A stretch of DNA of 64,000 nt, taken from an uncultured Roseicyclus sp. (GTDB lineage: Bacteria > Pseudomonadota > Alphaproteobacteria > Rhodobacterales > Rhodobacteraceae). The translations under genes were made by a program, and so were the position numbers. The stretch lies in contig CANLXA010000003.1 in the NCBI GenBank assembly GCA_947494975.1, forward strand, positions 744,001 through 808,000, read 5' to 3'. Within the stretch, counting starts at the first letter, position 1; the number at the start of each line of letters is the position of its first letter. Below are positions 54,932 through 64,000 of the stretch, one piece after another. The notes below the pieces were generated by a model that was not told the origin of the DNA, made no database searches, and saw nothing but the letters and a program-made list of their open reading frames with translations.

Positions 54932-56544
54932 GGTTGCGCCCCTTCGCGGATGAGCTTCCAATTCACCGCGTCAAGCAGCGCCTCGAAGCTGGCATCGACG
55001 ATATTGGCCGAGACGCCGACGGTGGACCAGCGCCGCCCATTGCTGTCTTCACTATCGATGATGACGCGCGTCACGGCCTCGGTGCCCCCTTGGGTGATGC
55101 GCACTTTGAAATCCACCAGCCGGATATCGTCGATCAGTGACTGGTAGGGGCCGAGATCCTTGGCCAGCGCCTTGGCCAGCGCGTTGACCGGGCCGCGGTC
55201 CGAGCCGGTCTCATCCATCGACTCGCTGACCGACAGCATCTTGTCATCGCCGATCTTCACCACAACCACGGCCTCCGACAGGCTCACCATCCGGTCGTAT
55301 TTGTTCTTCCGGCGCTCCACCGTCACCTTGTAGCGTTTGACCTCGAAGAAATTCGGCAAAAGGCCGAGCGCGCGGCGGGCCAGCAACTCGAACGAGGCCT
55401 GCGCCGTGTCGAAACTGTAGCCCTGATCCTCACGTTCCTTGATGGTGTTGAGGATCTCGGACAAGGCGGGATTGTCCTTCGCCACCTCCAGCCCCGCATC
55501 GGCCAGCCGCTTGCGCAGGTTGGATTGGCCCGCCTGATTGGACATCGGGATGATCCGCGCGTTGCCGACGGTTTCGGGCGCGATGTGCTCGTAAGTGGCC
55601 GGGTTCTTGGCGATGGCCGATGCGTGCAGGCCCGCCTTATGGGCAAACGCGCTGGCGCCCACGTAAGGCGCCTGGCGCTGGGGCACGCGGTTCAGAATGT
55701 CGTCAAGCATCCGGGAGAGCCGGGTGAGGCCTTCCAGCTTTTCCGGGGCAATGCCGGTGTCGAATTGGCTCCTGAAGGGCTCCTTCAGCAAGAGCGTCGG
55801 GATGAGCGTGGTGAGGTTGGCGTTGCCGCAGCGCTCGCCCAGGCCGTTCAGCGTGCCCTGGATCTGCCGCGCCCCGGCCTCGACGGCAGCCAGAGAGCCC
55901 GCGACGGCGGTTTCGGTATCGTTATGGGTGTGGATGCCAACGTGATCGCCGGGGATGCCAGCGGCGATGACCTCACCTGTGATCCGGGCGATTTCGGAGG
56001 GCAGCGTACCGCCGTTGGTGTCGCATAACACCACCCAGCGCGCGCCAGCCTCATAGGCCGCCTTGGCGCATTGAAGGGCATAGGCCGGGTTGGCCTTGTA
56101 GCCGTCAAAGAAATGCTCGGCGTCAAAAAGCGCCTCACGCCCCTGCGCCACCAGATGGGCGATGGAGGCGCGGATGTTCTCGACGTTTTCCTCCAGCGTG
56201 ATGCCAAGCGCATCGGTCACGTGGAAATCATGGCTCTTGCCGACCAGGCAGACCGTGCCGGTGCCCGCGTTCAGGACGGCCGCCAGCACATCATCGTTCT
56301 CGGCCGAGCGCCCGGCCCGTTTGGTCATGCCAAAGGCGGTCATCCGGGCGGCGGTGCGTGGGGCCTCGTCGAAAAACGCGCTGTCGGTCGGGTTCGCGCC
56401 GGGCCAGCCGCCTTCGATATAGTCGAGACCGAGGGCATCGAGGGCTTCGGCGATGCGGATCTTCTCGGGCGTCGAGAACTGGACGCCCTGCGTCTGCTGG
56501 CCGTCGCGCAGGGTGGTGTCGTAGAGGTGGAGACGCTCGGTCAT
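54928..56544 (-). CDS. cimA: citramalate synthase
   Basis: This 538-residue enzyme of the DRE-TIM metallolyase family makes (R)-citramalate from pyruvate and acetyl-CoA for isoleucine synthesis. LYDTTLRDGQQTQGVQFS is the DRE-like start, with GIHTHNDTETAVA and NGLGERCGNANL as the other metal- and substrate-binding stretches. The C-terminal LeuA-like allosteric dimer domain is present. The ATG of MTERLHL fits the length. The closely related 2-isopropylmalate synthase is the alternative, but the length and domain arrangement favour CimA. Confidence 0.9.
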   Translation of the reverse strand: MTERLHLYDTTLRDGQQTQGVQFSTPEKIRIAEALDALGLDYIEGGWPGANPTDSAFFDEAPRTAARMTAFGMTKRAGRSAENDDVLAAVLNAGTGTVCLVGKSHDFHVTDALGITLEENVENIRASIAHLVAQGREALFDAEHFFDGYKANPAYALQCAKAAYEAGARWVVLCDTNGGTLPSEIARITGEVIAAGIPGDHVGIHTHNDTETAVAGSLAAVEAGARQIQGTLNGLGERCGNANLTTLIPTLLLKEPFRSQFDTGIAPEKLEGLTRLSRMLDDILNRVPQRQAPYVGASAFAHKAGLHASAIAKNPATYEHIAPETVGNARIIPMSNQAGQSNLRKRLADAGLEVAKDNPALSEILNTIKEREDQGYSFDTAQASFELLARRALGLLPNFFEVKRYKVTVERRKNKYDRMVSLSEAVVVVKIGDDKMLSVSESMDETGSDRGPVNALAKALAKDLGPYQSLIDDIRLVDFKVRITQGGTEAVTRVIIDSEDSNGRRWSTVGVSANIVDASFEALLDAVNWKLIREGAQP

Positions 56545-56709
56545 GGGTGGGGGCCGCCTTTGATGTGCAAGCTTGCACAATCGCGTAAGCTGTTGAAAAG
56601 ATTAGGTTCAAGGTGTGGCCTTAACAAATTGTTGAGGTTTTCGAGAAGCGCTAGGCCACCCGATCGCCTGAGATCCGGTGCGCAAACCCGGCCGGGTCGC
56701 TTGCGGCCC

Positions 56710-56772
56710 GGCCAGCCCCCGACCGCCCCCATGGGCGGGGGCTTCACCCCCACCCGCGGTCGGAGGCTGGCC
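56710..56772 (-). repeat. long inverted repeat with alternative inner hairpins
   Basis: 17-base arms (GGCCAGCCCCCGACCGC and GCGGTCGGAGGCTGGCC, 16 of 17 matched) flank a 29-base loop. Inside, GCCCCC/GGGGGC and GGGGG/CCCCC hairpins compete for the same G run. It lies between cysS and cimA with no T-run. It could be a mutually exclusive RNA structure or a repeated element. Confidence 0.6.
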
Positions 56773-56791
56773 TTCTGTTGTGTGCACAGCA

Positions 56792-58141
56792 TCACAGGCC
56801 CTCCAGTTTGGAAGGGTCGAAGTTTGGGCCGCGTTGCCAAGCCAGATTACCCTCATGTGTATCAAGAACTTTCACACCAGCCGCTGCGAGCAAGTCCCGC
56901 AGATAGTCTGCCCTGTCAAAGTCCTTCCGCTCTCGTGCTGCCTTTCGTTCCAGTAAGATCGCCATAATTTTTTCAGAGTGCTCGTCAGGCTTATCGGCCT
57001 CTTGGGCCCACACTGGAACTGCATCATTCCATAGCCCCATAAACGACAGGGCCGCTCCCAGATCTGCGCCATCAAGCTTATGCATCTCGGTCAGCGCGGC
57101 GTGTGTGTTGAGATCGTCGGACAATGCCTCGACCAGCGCATCGGACACCGATCCGCCCGGTTCGGCTGCCGCATACCACTTGCGCAGCGTCTTCTCCGCC
57201 TCCTCAACCTTCCGCTCCGTCCAGTCCATCGGCTTGCCGTAATGCGTGCTCAGCATCACGAACCGGATCACCTCGCCCGGAATGCCCTGATCCAGCAGAT
57301 CGCGGACGGTGAAGAAATTGCCCAGGGACTTGGACATCTTCTTGCCCTCGACCTGCAGCATCTCGTTGTGCATCCAGATGCGCGCGAAGGCGTGGCCTGC
57401 GGCGCAGCTCTGCGCAATCTCGTTTTCATGGTGCGGGAAGAGAAGGTCCGAGCCACCGGCATGGATGTCGAATTCTTCTCCAAGAATGGCGTATGACATG
57501 GCCGAGCATTCGATGTGCCAGCCGGGGCGGCCCCGTCCCCACGGCGAGTCCCATCCGGGCAGATCGTCGGAGGACGGCTTCCACAGGACAAAATCCATCG
57601 GGTCTTCCTTGTAGGGCGCGACCTCGACCCGCGCGCCCGCGATCATGTCGTCGACCGAGCGGCCCGAAAGCTTGCCGTAGTCGGCGAAGGACCGGACGCG
57701 GAACAGGACGTGCCCTTCATTCGCATAGGCATGGCCCTTGGCGATCAGGTCCTCGATGAAAACAACCATTTCCTTGATATAACCGGTGGCGCGCGGCATA
57801 TGGGTGGGCTCCAGCACGCCCAAAGCGCCCATATCGTCGAGATACCATTGCGCCGTCTCGGCGGTGATCTCCGCGATCTCGCGCCCGGTCTCGGCCGCGC
57901 GCGCGTTGATCTTGTCGTCGACGTCGGTGAAGTTGCGCACGAAGGTGACGTTCTCGGCCCCGTAGACATGGCGCAGCAGGCGAAACAGCTGATCGAACAC
58001 CACCGCCGAGCGGGCATTGCCGATATGGGCGCGGTCATAGACCGTGGGCCCGCACAGATACATCGAGACCTTGCCGGGTGTGATCGGGTCCAGCACGTCG
58101 GTGCGGCGGGTCTTGGAATTTCGTAGGCGGATCTCAACCAT
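56792..58141 (-). CDS. cysS: cysteinyl-tRNA synthetase
   Basis: This 449-residue class I synthetase charges tRNA-Cys. [19 protein letters not shown] carries the HIGH motif (HIGN) and the zinc ligand Cys, and [10 protein letters not shown] is the KMSKS loop. The C-terminal DALR-like region ends with a short tail. Length is normal. It is on the minus strand upstream of cimA, separated by 247 bases with a strong inverted repeat. Confidence 0.97.
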   Translation of the reverse strand: MVEIRLRNSKTRRTDVLDPITPGKVSMYLCGPTVYDRAHIGNARSAVVFDQLFRLLRHVYGAENVTFVRNFTDVDDKINARAAETGREIAEITAETAQWYLDDMGALGVLEPTHMPRATGYIKEMVVFIEDLIAKGHAYANEGHVLFRVRSFADYGKLSGRSVDDMIAGARVEVAPYKEDPMDFVLWKPSSDDLPGWDSPWGRGRPGWHIECSAMSYAILGEEFDIHAGGSDLLFPHHENEIAQSCAAGHAFARIWMHNEMLQVEGKKMSKSLGNFFTVRDLLDQGIPGEVIRFVMLSTHYGKPMDWTERKVEEAEKTLRKWYAAAEPGGSVSDALVEALSDDLNTHAALTEMHKLDGADLGAALSFMGLWNDAVPVWAQEADKPDEHSEKIMAILLERKAARERKDFDRADYLRDLLAAAGVKVLDTHEGNLAWQRGPNFDPSKLEGL

Positions 58142-58368
58142 GACAGGCGGCTTTCGGGCAGGCGGTTTCGGGCGCGGGACCGGCCTAGCAGCTTGGATTG
58201 TTGAAGAAAACCACGACTGACCGATCCGCTGACTTCAGCGAATAATGCAAATACCGATACAGGTTACGGTGCGGGTCATGCGGAGCGCATATCACGGGAT
58301 GCCCTGCGGTAACAAGCCGCAGCTAATTGCACCTGCAAAAATCTGGTGTGCCGCGTAACGTCAGGCCC

Positions 58369-58686
58369 ATGCGAGAGGCCTTCGTCGACATATATTGCAG
58401 GGGGCTTACGGGTACCGCACGCACCACGCCCTTTGGCGACGACACCGTGATCTGGACGGTGCACGGCCATATGTTCGCGGCCTATACAATTGGCGGCGAT
58501 GGCCTGTCGTTGCGCATCGGCGACAAGGTGTCGGCGCATCGGCTGATCGGCCAGGGGCGTGCGGCCTCGGCCCCCTATCTCAAGCAAGACGGTTGGGTTC
58601 TGTTCCCGTGGGACACCCGCCCGCAGGAATTGCGCGACCGGATCGGCAAAAGCTACCGGCTGGTTCTGGACGACAAGAACGCCTGA
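58369..58686 (+). CDS. small YjbR/MmcQ-like protein
   Basis: This 105-residue protein resembles the YjbR/MmcQ family in having VWTVHGHMFAAYTIG-like and KSYRLVLDD segments. The family binds DNA in some cases but has no defined cellular function. I chose the ATG at 58369 (MREAFVDIY) over a TTG further upstream. It lies 86 bases before the aminotransferase gene on the same strand. Confidence 0.65.
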   Translation: MREAFVDIYCRGLTGTARTTPFGDDTVIWTVHGHMFAAYTIGGDGLSLRIGDKVSAHRLIGQGRAASAPYLKQDGWVLFPWDTRPQELRDRIGKSYRLVLDDKNA

Positions 58687-58772
58687 TTTCCGATCCATCA
58701 AGGGGGTTGCGGCGGCCTGCGGGTCGTGGCCAATTCGGCGCATGTTTGTCCACTGCTGCGGAGCGTGCGCCG

Positions 58773-59963
58773 ATGCCAAATCCTTCATCCCGGATTGCGG
58801 GCCTGACACCGGGAGGTGATGACGGCTGGGGCCTGTTCTATCGCGCACGGGCCCTGAAGGCCGCGGGGGAGCCGGTGCTGGAGCTGACCATCGGCGAGCA
58901 TGATATCCGCACCGATCCCGCGATCCTGGATGCGATGCATGCCTCCGCCAAGGGAGGGCATACCGGATATGCGGCCATTCCCGGCAAACCGGCCCTGCGC
59001 CGGGCGGTGGCCGAGCGCCTGAGCGCCAGCAGCGGCGTGGCCCATGGGATTGAGAACGTGTTGATCACCCCGGGCGGTCAGGCGGCGCTCTTCGCGGCCC
59101 ATCATGCGGCCTGTGATGACGGAGATGTCGCGCTTTTGATCGATCCCCACTACGCCACCTATCCCGGCACGATCCGGGGCGTCGGTGCCCTGCCCCGCCC
59201 TGTGGCGGCACGGCCCGAGGACGGGTTTCAGCCGCGCGAAGCAGATCTGATGGCGGCCGGTGACGGCGCCCGAAGCCTGCTGATCAACTCGCCCAACAAC
59301 CCGACCGGCGCGGTCTATTCCGATGAAACCTTACAGGCCATAGCGCGGGTGGCCGAGGCGCGGGATCTGTGGGTGATCTCCGACGAGGTGTATGACACGC
59401 AGGTCTGGGAGGGGCGGCACCAGCCCTTTGCCGGGCTGCCCGGCATGTTCGGGCGAACGCTCACGGTCGGGTCGCTGTCAAAAAGCTACGCGATGACCGG
59501 ATCGCGGCTCGGCTGGGTGGCGGGGCCCGCGGCGATCATCGGCCATCTGAGCAACCTGGCGACCCATACAACCTATGGTGTGCCGGGGTTCATTCAGGAT
59601 GCGGGCCTGTTTGCATTGCAGCAGGGCCCGGTGGCGGAGGCCGCGATTGCCGCCCCGTTTCTGCGGCGGCGCGATATCTTTTTGGAGGCCCTGGCGAAGC
59701 AACAATACCTGCGCGCCACCCCGCCCGCGGGCGCGATGTACGTGATGCTGGATGTGCGCGCCACCGGCCTGAGCGGCACGGCCTTTGGCGAAGCCTTGCT
59801 GGACGAGGAAAACGTGGCGGTGATGCCGGGCGAAAGCTTTGGCGCGGCGGCTGCGGGCCATATCCGCGTGGCGCTTACCCTGCCCGATGAGATGTTCGCG
59901 GAGGCGCTGGAGCGCCTGTTTGCCTTCGCGGCGCGTGCCGTGGACGCGCGGACAACGGCATAG
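58773..59963 (+). CDS. class I/II PLP-dependent aminotransferase
   Basis: This 396-residue enzyme has TPGGQAALFAAHHAACDD, NSPNNPTGAVYSDE and SLSKSYAMTGSRLGW; the Lys in SLSKS is the PLP-binding residue. It would transaminate an amino acid with a keto acid, with the substrate undefined. The ATG of MPNPSSRI was chosen for family length. It ends 12 bases before a terminator shared with the convergent barrel gene. Confidence 0.88.
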   Translation: MPNPSSRIAGLTPGGDDGWGLFYRARALKAAGEPVLELTIGEHDIRTDPAILDAMHASAKGGHTGYAAIPGKPALRRAVAERLSASSGVAHGIENVLITPGGQAALFAAHHAACDDGDVALLIDPHYATYPGTIRGVGALPRPVAARPEDGFQPREADLMAAGDGARSLLINSPNNPTGAVYSDETLQAIARVAEARDLWVISDEVYDTQVWEGRHQPFAGLPGMFGRTLTVGSLSKSYAMTGSRLGWVAGPAAIIGHLSNLATHTTYGVPGFIQDAGLFALQQGPVAEAAIAAPFLRRRDIFLEALAKQQYLRATPPAGAMYVMLDVRATGLSGTAFGEALLDEENVAVMPGESFGAAAAGHIRVALTLPDEMFAEALERLFAFAARAVDARTTA

Positions 59964-59974
59964 GGCAAACGAAG

Positions 59975-60009
59975 ACGGCCCGGCTCCCGCAAGCGGAGAA
60001 CCGGGCCGT
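59975..60009. terminator. bidirectional hairpin between aminotransferase and barrel gene
   Basis: ACGGCCCGG and CCGGGCCGT form a 9-bp stem with a GC-rich loop that can fold further (CTCC/GGAG). It lies between two converging genes, so it probably terminates both. T-runs are weak. Confidence 0.6.
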
Positions 60010-60030
60010 TGATGGCGCCAAGGCACCAGA

Positions 60031-60624
60031 TCAGAAGCGATAGGTCAGATTGACGGCAATCGTGGTGACATTCAGATCAACATTCGGGGAAACATTGCCG
60101 AAGTCATGCCACAGCACTTCTGCCCCGATGAGGAGATTATCGGAGATCATGTGGTCCGCGCCGATGCCCACAAAATAGCCTTCGGGGGTGAAATCGGTAC
60201 CAACCGCGATAAGAATACCGGGTTCCGGCTCGAGCGACGCTTGCGCATAGCCAGCCGTTCCATAGACCAGCGTCCGGCCCAGATCCGCCCCCGCCTCGAC
60301 ACCGGCCCGGAAGATCGATTCGATGGTCACTTCCCCGCCGATGGCGATATCCGAGAGGACGTAATCGATCTCTGCGCCGACCACGTAGCTGCCAAGATCA
60401 TATCGATAGCCGCCGAACGCCCCGATAAGCGGACCGTTGAAATCGCTAACGCCAAGGTCACCGGTTCCGTATTCGAGCGAGAGGCCGCCATAGGCCCCGG
60501 TCCAGTCGGTATCAACGGCAGGTGCAGGTGGAAGATAGGGCGCGGGCGCCGTCGGCTGCACGACCCCGCCAGCGAAAACAGGGGCCGCGAACAAAGACGC
60601 AGCAAGAATAACGGGGATCCGCAT
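60031..60624 (-). CDS. outer-membrane beta-barrel protein 1
   Basis: This 197-residue protein has a signal peptide ending at FAG-G (residues 16-19), then a Pro/Ala segment (VVQPTAPAPYLPPAPAV) and a barrel of alternating strands with WTGAYGGLSLEYG and a final NLTYRF. The C-terminal Phe is the usual barrel signature. It resembles the OmpA-like barrel family without the OmpA C-domain. It is paralogous to the gene at 60864, sharing start, Pro linker and strand layout. Function unknown. Confidence 0.8.
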   Translation of the reverse strand: MRIPVILAASLFAAPVFAGGVVQPTAPAPYLPPAPAVDTDWTGAYGGLSLEYGTGDLGVSDFNGPLIGAFGGYRYDLGSYVVGAEIDYVLSDIAIGGEVTIESIFRAGVEAGADLGRTLVYGTAGYAQASLEPEPGILIAVGTDFTPEGYFVGIGADHMISDNLLIGAEVLWHDFGNVSPNVDLNVTTIAVNLTYRF

Positions 60625-60811
60625 CGCAAAAACTCCGGTAATTTGAAACGTGCTCTGCCGGTACCGTATTTGAAAATGCGACAAAAGTGGAGGATTTCCC
60701 CTGTATCGGTGGCGTTACAGCGACCGTGTGTGTCCACGCCGCACCACGCCCGCCTGGTCGCATTGGCGCGGTCCGATGGGGGCGCGGCTCTTGGGGAAAC
60801 GCAAAGAAAAA

Positions 60812-60838
60812 CGCCCGGGCTTCGGTGAAGCCCGGGCG
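60812..60838 (-). terminator. rho-independent terminator of barrel gene 2
   Basis: A perfect 12-bp stem (CGCCCGGGCTTC and GAAGCCCGGGCG, 3-base loop) is followed on the minus strand by TTTTTCTTT. It lies 25 bases after the stop of the barrel gene at 60864 and is the best terminator in the window. Confidence 0.85.
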
Positions 60839-60863
60839 CTCTGATTTGGCAATAGCCTGCGGA

Positions 60864-61487
60864 TCAGAAGCGGAAAGCCGCGTTGATGCCGAAGGTCGTG
60901 GCACTGACGTCGAGGGTCGATCCGTCGAAATCGTCAAACTCGTGCTGCAGCACTTCCGCACCGATAACGATCTGATCGGTCAGGAGATAATCCACACCGG
61001 CACCGTAGAAGTAACCGGTATCGTTGCGCTCAACACCGCTCAGCGTTGCGTAACCCTGTGCCACACCGACCGTACCGTAGATCAGCGCGGGGCCTGCGTC
61101 CCAGCCTGCCTCGACACCCAGACGGTGCACGGCGTCGAGCGAGCCGATATTGGCGCCAGCTGCATCGTCGATATCGATGTCGGCCAGGTTCAGGTCCAGC
61201 TCACCGCCGATGACGAAATCGCCGAAATCGTAACGGTAGCCACCAAAGACGCCGTAGAGGGCGCCGGTACCTTCACCGGCACTGGCGCCTGCAGCGTCGT
61301 CAACTTGGACGTCGCCGTACTCAAGCTGAACACCGCCGTAAAAGCCGCTCCAGTCATAGCCGACAGGTGCGGGAGCGACCGGCACGACGGCCGGAGCGGG
61401 GGCTGCGGGCTCAACGTAGCCACCGGCCATGGCGGCCATGGGCGATGCGATGAGTGCGACTGTGCCTGCGAGAAGTGCGTGTCTCAT
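60864..61487 (-). CDS. outer-membrane beta-barrel protein 2
   Basis: This 207-residue protein has a signal peptide ending AMA-G (about residue 21), a Pro/Ala linker and a barrel starting YDWSGFYGGVQLEYGD and ending AAFRF. The layout matches the 60031 gene, and both have the W-x-G-x-Y-GG-x-LEYG block, indicating a tandem duplication. A strong terminator separates the two, so each has its own transcript. Confidence 0.8.
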   Translation of the reverse strand: MRHALLAGTVALIASPMAAMAGGYVEPAAPAPAVVPVAPAPVGYDWSGFYGGVQLEYGDVQVDDAAGASAGEGTGALYGVFGGYRYDFGDFVIGGELDLNLADIDIDDAAGANIGSLDAVHRLGVEAGWDAGPALIYGTVGVAQGYATLSGVERNDTGYFYGAGVDYLLTDQIVIGAEVLQHEFDDFDGSTLDVSATTFGINAAFRF

Positions 61488-61645
61488 TTTGGTTCGGATC
61501 CTCTTGTTCCGTGTCTGCTATCGGTCCAACGCTTGGAAACTGTGTTGGTTCCTGAGCGATACATAAGAGCCCGGATGAGGAATTCACGTCACGAGGATGT
61601 GTTTGCATCGCGCAGGCCAAAAACCGCCGACACACGCGCGCGCGG

Positions 61646-62284
61646 TCAGCAAAGCGCCGCCGCATCCCGTGCGAGGCGCGTAATCTCCGCCCAGTTACCC
61701 GACGTCACGGCCGCTTTCGGCGCCACCCAGGAGCCGCCCGCGCAGATCACGTTCGGCAGGCCAAGATAGGTTTTTGCGTTCTTTGGTGAGACGCCCCCCG
61801 TGGGGCAGAACGCGACCTGCGGGATCGGCGCGCCAATGGCCTTGAGCGCGGGCGCGCCACCGCTGGCCTCAGCGGGAAAAAACTTCAGCATGTCAAAGCC
61901 TTGCTCGTAAAGCGCCATGACTTCGGTTGCCGTGGCCGCGCCGGGCAGAAGCGGCAGTTCATTGGCCACGCAGGCATCGATGAGCTTGGCCGTGGCACCG
62001 GGCGAAACCCCGAACTGCGCGCCCGCCGCCTTGGCGTTTTCGACGTCCTGGGGGGTGAGCAATGTCCCCGCCCCGACAACGCCGCCCTCGACACGCGCCA
62101 TCTCGGCGATCACCTCCAAAGCCACCGGGGTGCGCAACGTCACCTCAAGGGCCGGCAGGCCACCATCGACCAGCGCCTGGGCGAGCGGCCGCGCCTGGGC
62201 GGCCTCCTCCACCACGAGGACGGGAATGATCGGGGCCAGGGCCGCGATGCGACGGGCGGCGAGGGATTGGGCGGCTGGGGTCAT
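61646..62284 (-). CDS. eda: KDPG aldolase (Entner-Doudoroff)
   Basis: This 212-residue class I aldolase splits 2-keto-3-deoxy-6-phosphogluconate into pyruvate and glyceraldehyde-3-phosphate. PALEVTLRTPVALEVIAEMA holds the catalytic Glu region, and DMLKFFPAEASGG the Schiff-base Lys. QVAFCPTGGVS is the phosphate-binding strand. It is the second gene after edd, 124 bases downstream with a dispersed repeat between. The pathway partners zwf and pgl are about 15 kb away. Confidence 0.95.
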   Translation of the reverse strand: MTPAAQSLAARRIAALAPIIPVLVVEEAAQARPLAQALVDGGLPALEVTLRTPVALEVIAEMARVEGGVVGAGTLLTPQDVENAKAAGAQFGVSPGATAKLIDACVANELPLLPGAATATEVMALYEQGFDMLKFFPAEASGGAPALKAIGAPIPQVAFCPTGGVSPKNAKTYLGLPNVICAGGSWVAPKAAVTSGNWAEITRLARDAAALC

Positions 62285-62329
62285 GGATCGGCTTTCTGAC
62301 GTCTGCGGTGGCGGGGGACGCGAAGGCGG

Positions 62330-62368
62330 GCGCCTCCGGCGGGAGTTTTTGGGCCAAGATGAACGGGC
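62330..62368 (+). repeat. dispersed intergenic repeat, copy A
   Basis: GCGCCTCCGGCGGGAGTTTT followed by GGGCCAAGATGAACGGG. It matches copy B at 28691 over most of its length. It sits between edd and eda in the orientation opposite to those genes. Confidence 0.65.
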
Positions 62369-62408
62369 GCGGCGTGTTAACCTTAAGGTGGGATTACTTC
62401 GGACGGGG

Positions 62409-64000
62409 TCAGACCACAACGCCCGCACCGCTTGTGGCGCGGCCCGCGGTCTGGCGGAAGATCTCGAACAATTCGCGACCGACGCCATGGCTGTTGGCCG
62501 ACAGGTCCGGCTCGGCGGCCGGGCGGTCGGCGACGCCTTCGGTCAGCACATCAATGCGGCCCTTCACGGCATCGACACGGATCAGGTCGCCATCGTCGAG
62601 TTTGCCGATCAGCCCGCCGTCCAGCGCCTCGGGGGCCACGTGGATGGCGGCAGGCACCTTGCCCGATGCGCCGGACATGCGGCCATCGGTGACGAGCGCG
62701 ACCTTGTGGCCGCGATCCTGCAGAACCGCGAGGACGGGGGTGAGGGCGTGAAGTTCGGGCATGCCGTTGGATTTCGGCCCCTGGAAGCGGACGACCACCA
62801 CAACGTCGCGGTTCAACTCGTTGTTTTTGAATGCTTGTTTCACCGCATCCTGGCTATGGAAGATCGCCGCCGGTGCCTCGATCACGTGGCGCTCGGGCGC
62901 GACGGAGGAGACCTTCATCACCCCGGTGCCGAGATTGCCGCGCAATTCGCGCAGGCCGCCGCTGGCCTGGAACGGATCCGAGGCGGGGCGCAGGATCCTG
63001 GCGTTGAGGCTGTCGGTCGGGCCGTCGCGGTATTCGACGCTGCCATTGCGCAGTTCGGGTTCGGACCGGTAGAGGCTCATCCCGTCACCGGCGACGGTTT
63101 TGACATCTTCATGCATCAGCCCGGCATCGAGCAACTGGCCGATCATGTATTGCAGCCCACCCGCCGCGTGGAAGTGATTCACGTCGGCCAGACCGTTGGG
63201 ATAGACACGCGCCATCAGGGGCGTGATCTCGGACAGGTCGTTGAAATCGCTGCATTCCACGATCACGCCCGCCGCCCGCGCCATGGCGATCAGGTGGATG
63301 ACGAGGTTGGTGGACCCGCCCGTGGCCATCAGGCCGACAATGCCGTTCACAAAGGCCTTTTCATCGAGGATATCGCAGACCGGCGTGTAGGCGTTGCCAA
63401 GCGCCGTGATCGAGGCGGCGCGTTCGGTCGCGGCCTCGGTCAGCGCGTCGCGGAGCGGGGTGCCGGGATTGACGAACGAGGCGCCGGGCATGTGCAGGCC
63501 CATGAATTCCATCAGCATCTGGTTGGAATTGGCAGTGCCATAAAAGGTGCAGGTGCCCGGCCCGTGATAGGAGGCCATTTCCGCCTCCATCAGCTTGTCC
63601 CGCCCCACCTCGCCCGCCGCGAATTGCTGGCGGACCTTGGCCTTTTCGTCATTCGGCAGGCCCGAGACCATGGGCCCGGCGGGCACGAAAAGGCCCGGAA
63701 GGTAGCCGAAGGTGGCCGCCGCAATCACGAGGCCGGGCACGATCTTGTCGCAGACGCCGAGGTAAAGGGCGGCATCGAAGGTGTTGTGGCTGAGTGCCAC
63801 GCCGGTGGCGAGCGCAATCACATCGCGGGAAAACAGGCTCAGCTCCATGCCCACCTGGCCCTGCGTGACGCCATCGCACATCGCCGGCACACCGCCCGCC
63901 ACCTGCGCCGTGGCCCCGGCCCTGCGCGCCGCCGCCTTGATCTTTTGGGGATAGGTTTCAAAGGGTTGGTGAGCAGACAGCATGTCGTTATAGGCCGTGA
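62409..64000 (-). CDS. edd: 6-phosphogluconate dehydratase (partial)
   Basis: This dehydratase makes 2-keto-3-deoxy-6-phosphogluconate in the Entner-Doudoroff pathway with a 4Fe-4S cluster. [20 protein letters not shown] and [20 protein letters not shown]-like text ([16 protein letters not shown]) are diagnostic of Edd/IlvD. The open frame continues past base 64000, and about 75 N-terminal residues are missing. The C-terminal [16 protein letters not shown] and [12 protein letters not shown] are intact. It precedes eda on the same strand. IlvD is the related alternative, but the eda neighbour decides for Edd. Confidence 0.95.
   Translation of the reverse strand, partial: TAYNDMLSAHQPFETYPQKIKAAARRAGATAQVAGGVPAMCDGVTQGQVGMELSLFSRDVIALATGVALSHNTFDAALYLGVCDKIVPGLVIAAATFGYLPGLFVPAGPMVSGLPNDEKAKVRQQFAAGEVGRDKLMEAEMASYHGPGTCTFYGTANSNQMLMEFMGLHMPGASFVNPGTPLRDALTEAATERAASITALGNAYTPVCDILDEKAFVNGIVGLMATGGSTNLVIHLIAMARAAGVIVECSDFNDLSEITPLMARVYPNGLADVNHFHAAGGLQYMIGQLLDAGLMHEDVKTVAGDGMSLYRSEPELRNGSVEYRDGPTDSLNARILRPASDPFQASGGLRELRGNLGTGVMKVSSVAPERHVIEAPAAIFHSQDAVKQAFKNNELNRDVVVVVRFQGPKSNGMPELHALTPVLAVLQDRGHKVALVTDGRMSGASGKVPAAIHVAPEALDGGLIGKLDDGDLIRVDAVKGRIDVLTEGVADRPAAEPDLSANSHGVGRELFEIFRQTAGRATSGAGVVV

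Overview
The window looks like chromosomal DNA of a Rhodobacterales (Roseobacter-group) alphaproteobacterium. The GC content is high. A recA gene has a GTTC-N7-GTTC SOS box, a CckA-type hybrid kinase has a CtrA-like box, and there are a trgA/trgB/cysK block, a TRAP-TAXI transporter, a RACo-type corrinoid activator and a split Entner-Doudoroff set. No rRNA, CRISPR array, insertion sequence or phage block was seen. Two tRNAs are present. Most of the window is dense housekeeping DNA, with several accessory modules between.

Layout. 1-7.7 kb: an operon of aldehyde dehydrogenase (5' end outside the window), sulfatase, fused TRAP permease, TAXI receptor and a second sulfatase, probably for a sulfate ester of unknown identity. 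7.7-8.2 kb: a gene-poor strip and tRNA-Ser(GGA). 8.2-20.7 kb (minus strand): EEP-family hydrolase, AlaX editing protein, MscS channel, cysK, trgB, trgA, cfa, photolyase, a DUF1330 protein and alaS. 20.9-25.2 kb: recA, a sulfotransferase-like gene and cckA. 25.2-30.0 kb (minus): ppx, rlmE, guaB and an RsmB-like methyltransferase. 30.3-37.7 kb (plus): a corrinoid/folate one-carbon module (small PF13769-type protein, MTHFR-like protein, methyl-THF:corrinoid methyltransferase, membrane protein, RACo) interrupted by an HTH protein with exact 50-residue repeats. 37.8-41 kb: a probable frameshifted secreted-protein gene, then a LysR regulator divergent from three redox/stress genes. 41.3-43.2 kb: tRNA-Gly(CCC) overlapping the 3' end of an antisense gph gene, a thioesterase and a small secreted protein. 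43.2-47.0 kb (minus): zwf-pgl-pgi with a palindromic operator. 47.2-50.1 kb (minus): an HNH nuclease, an agmatinase-family enzyme and a short cytosolic reductive-dehalogenase-like protein. 50.3-58.1 kb: esterase, AlkA-like glycosylase, MFS carrier, a squalene/phytoene-synthase-fold protein, methyltransferase, lipoprotein, cimA and cysS. 58.4-64 kb: YjbR-like protein, aminotransferase, two related outer-membrane barrels, eda and edd (edd cut by the window end).

How the genes work together. Zwf, Pgl, Edd and Eda form a complete route from glucose-6-phosphate to pyruvate plus glyceraldehyde-3-phosphate, encoded at two loci about 15 kb apart. The one-carbon module would pass methyl groups from a corrinoid protein to folate, but no substrate methyltransferase or corrinoid protein is present here. 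The sulfatase/TRAP cluster would import a compound, remove sulfate and oxidise an aldehyde. Three copies of an intergenic repeat (core GCCAAGATGAA next to a GC-rich hairpin) lie after minus-strand genes. The most unusual items are the RdhA-like protein, the 50-residue-repeat regulator, the sulfatase/TRAP operon and the tRNA/gph overlap.
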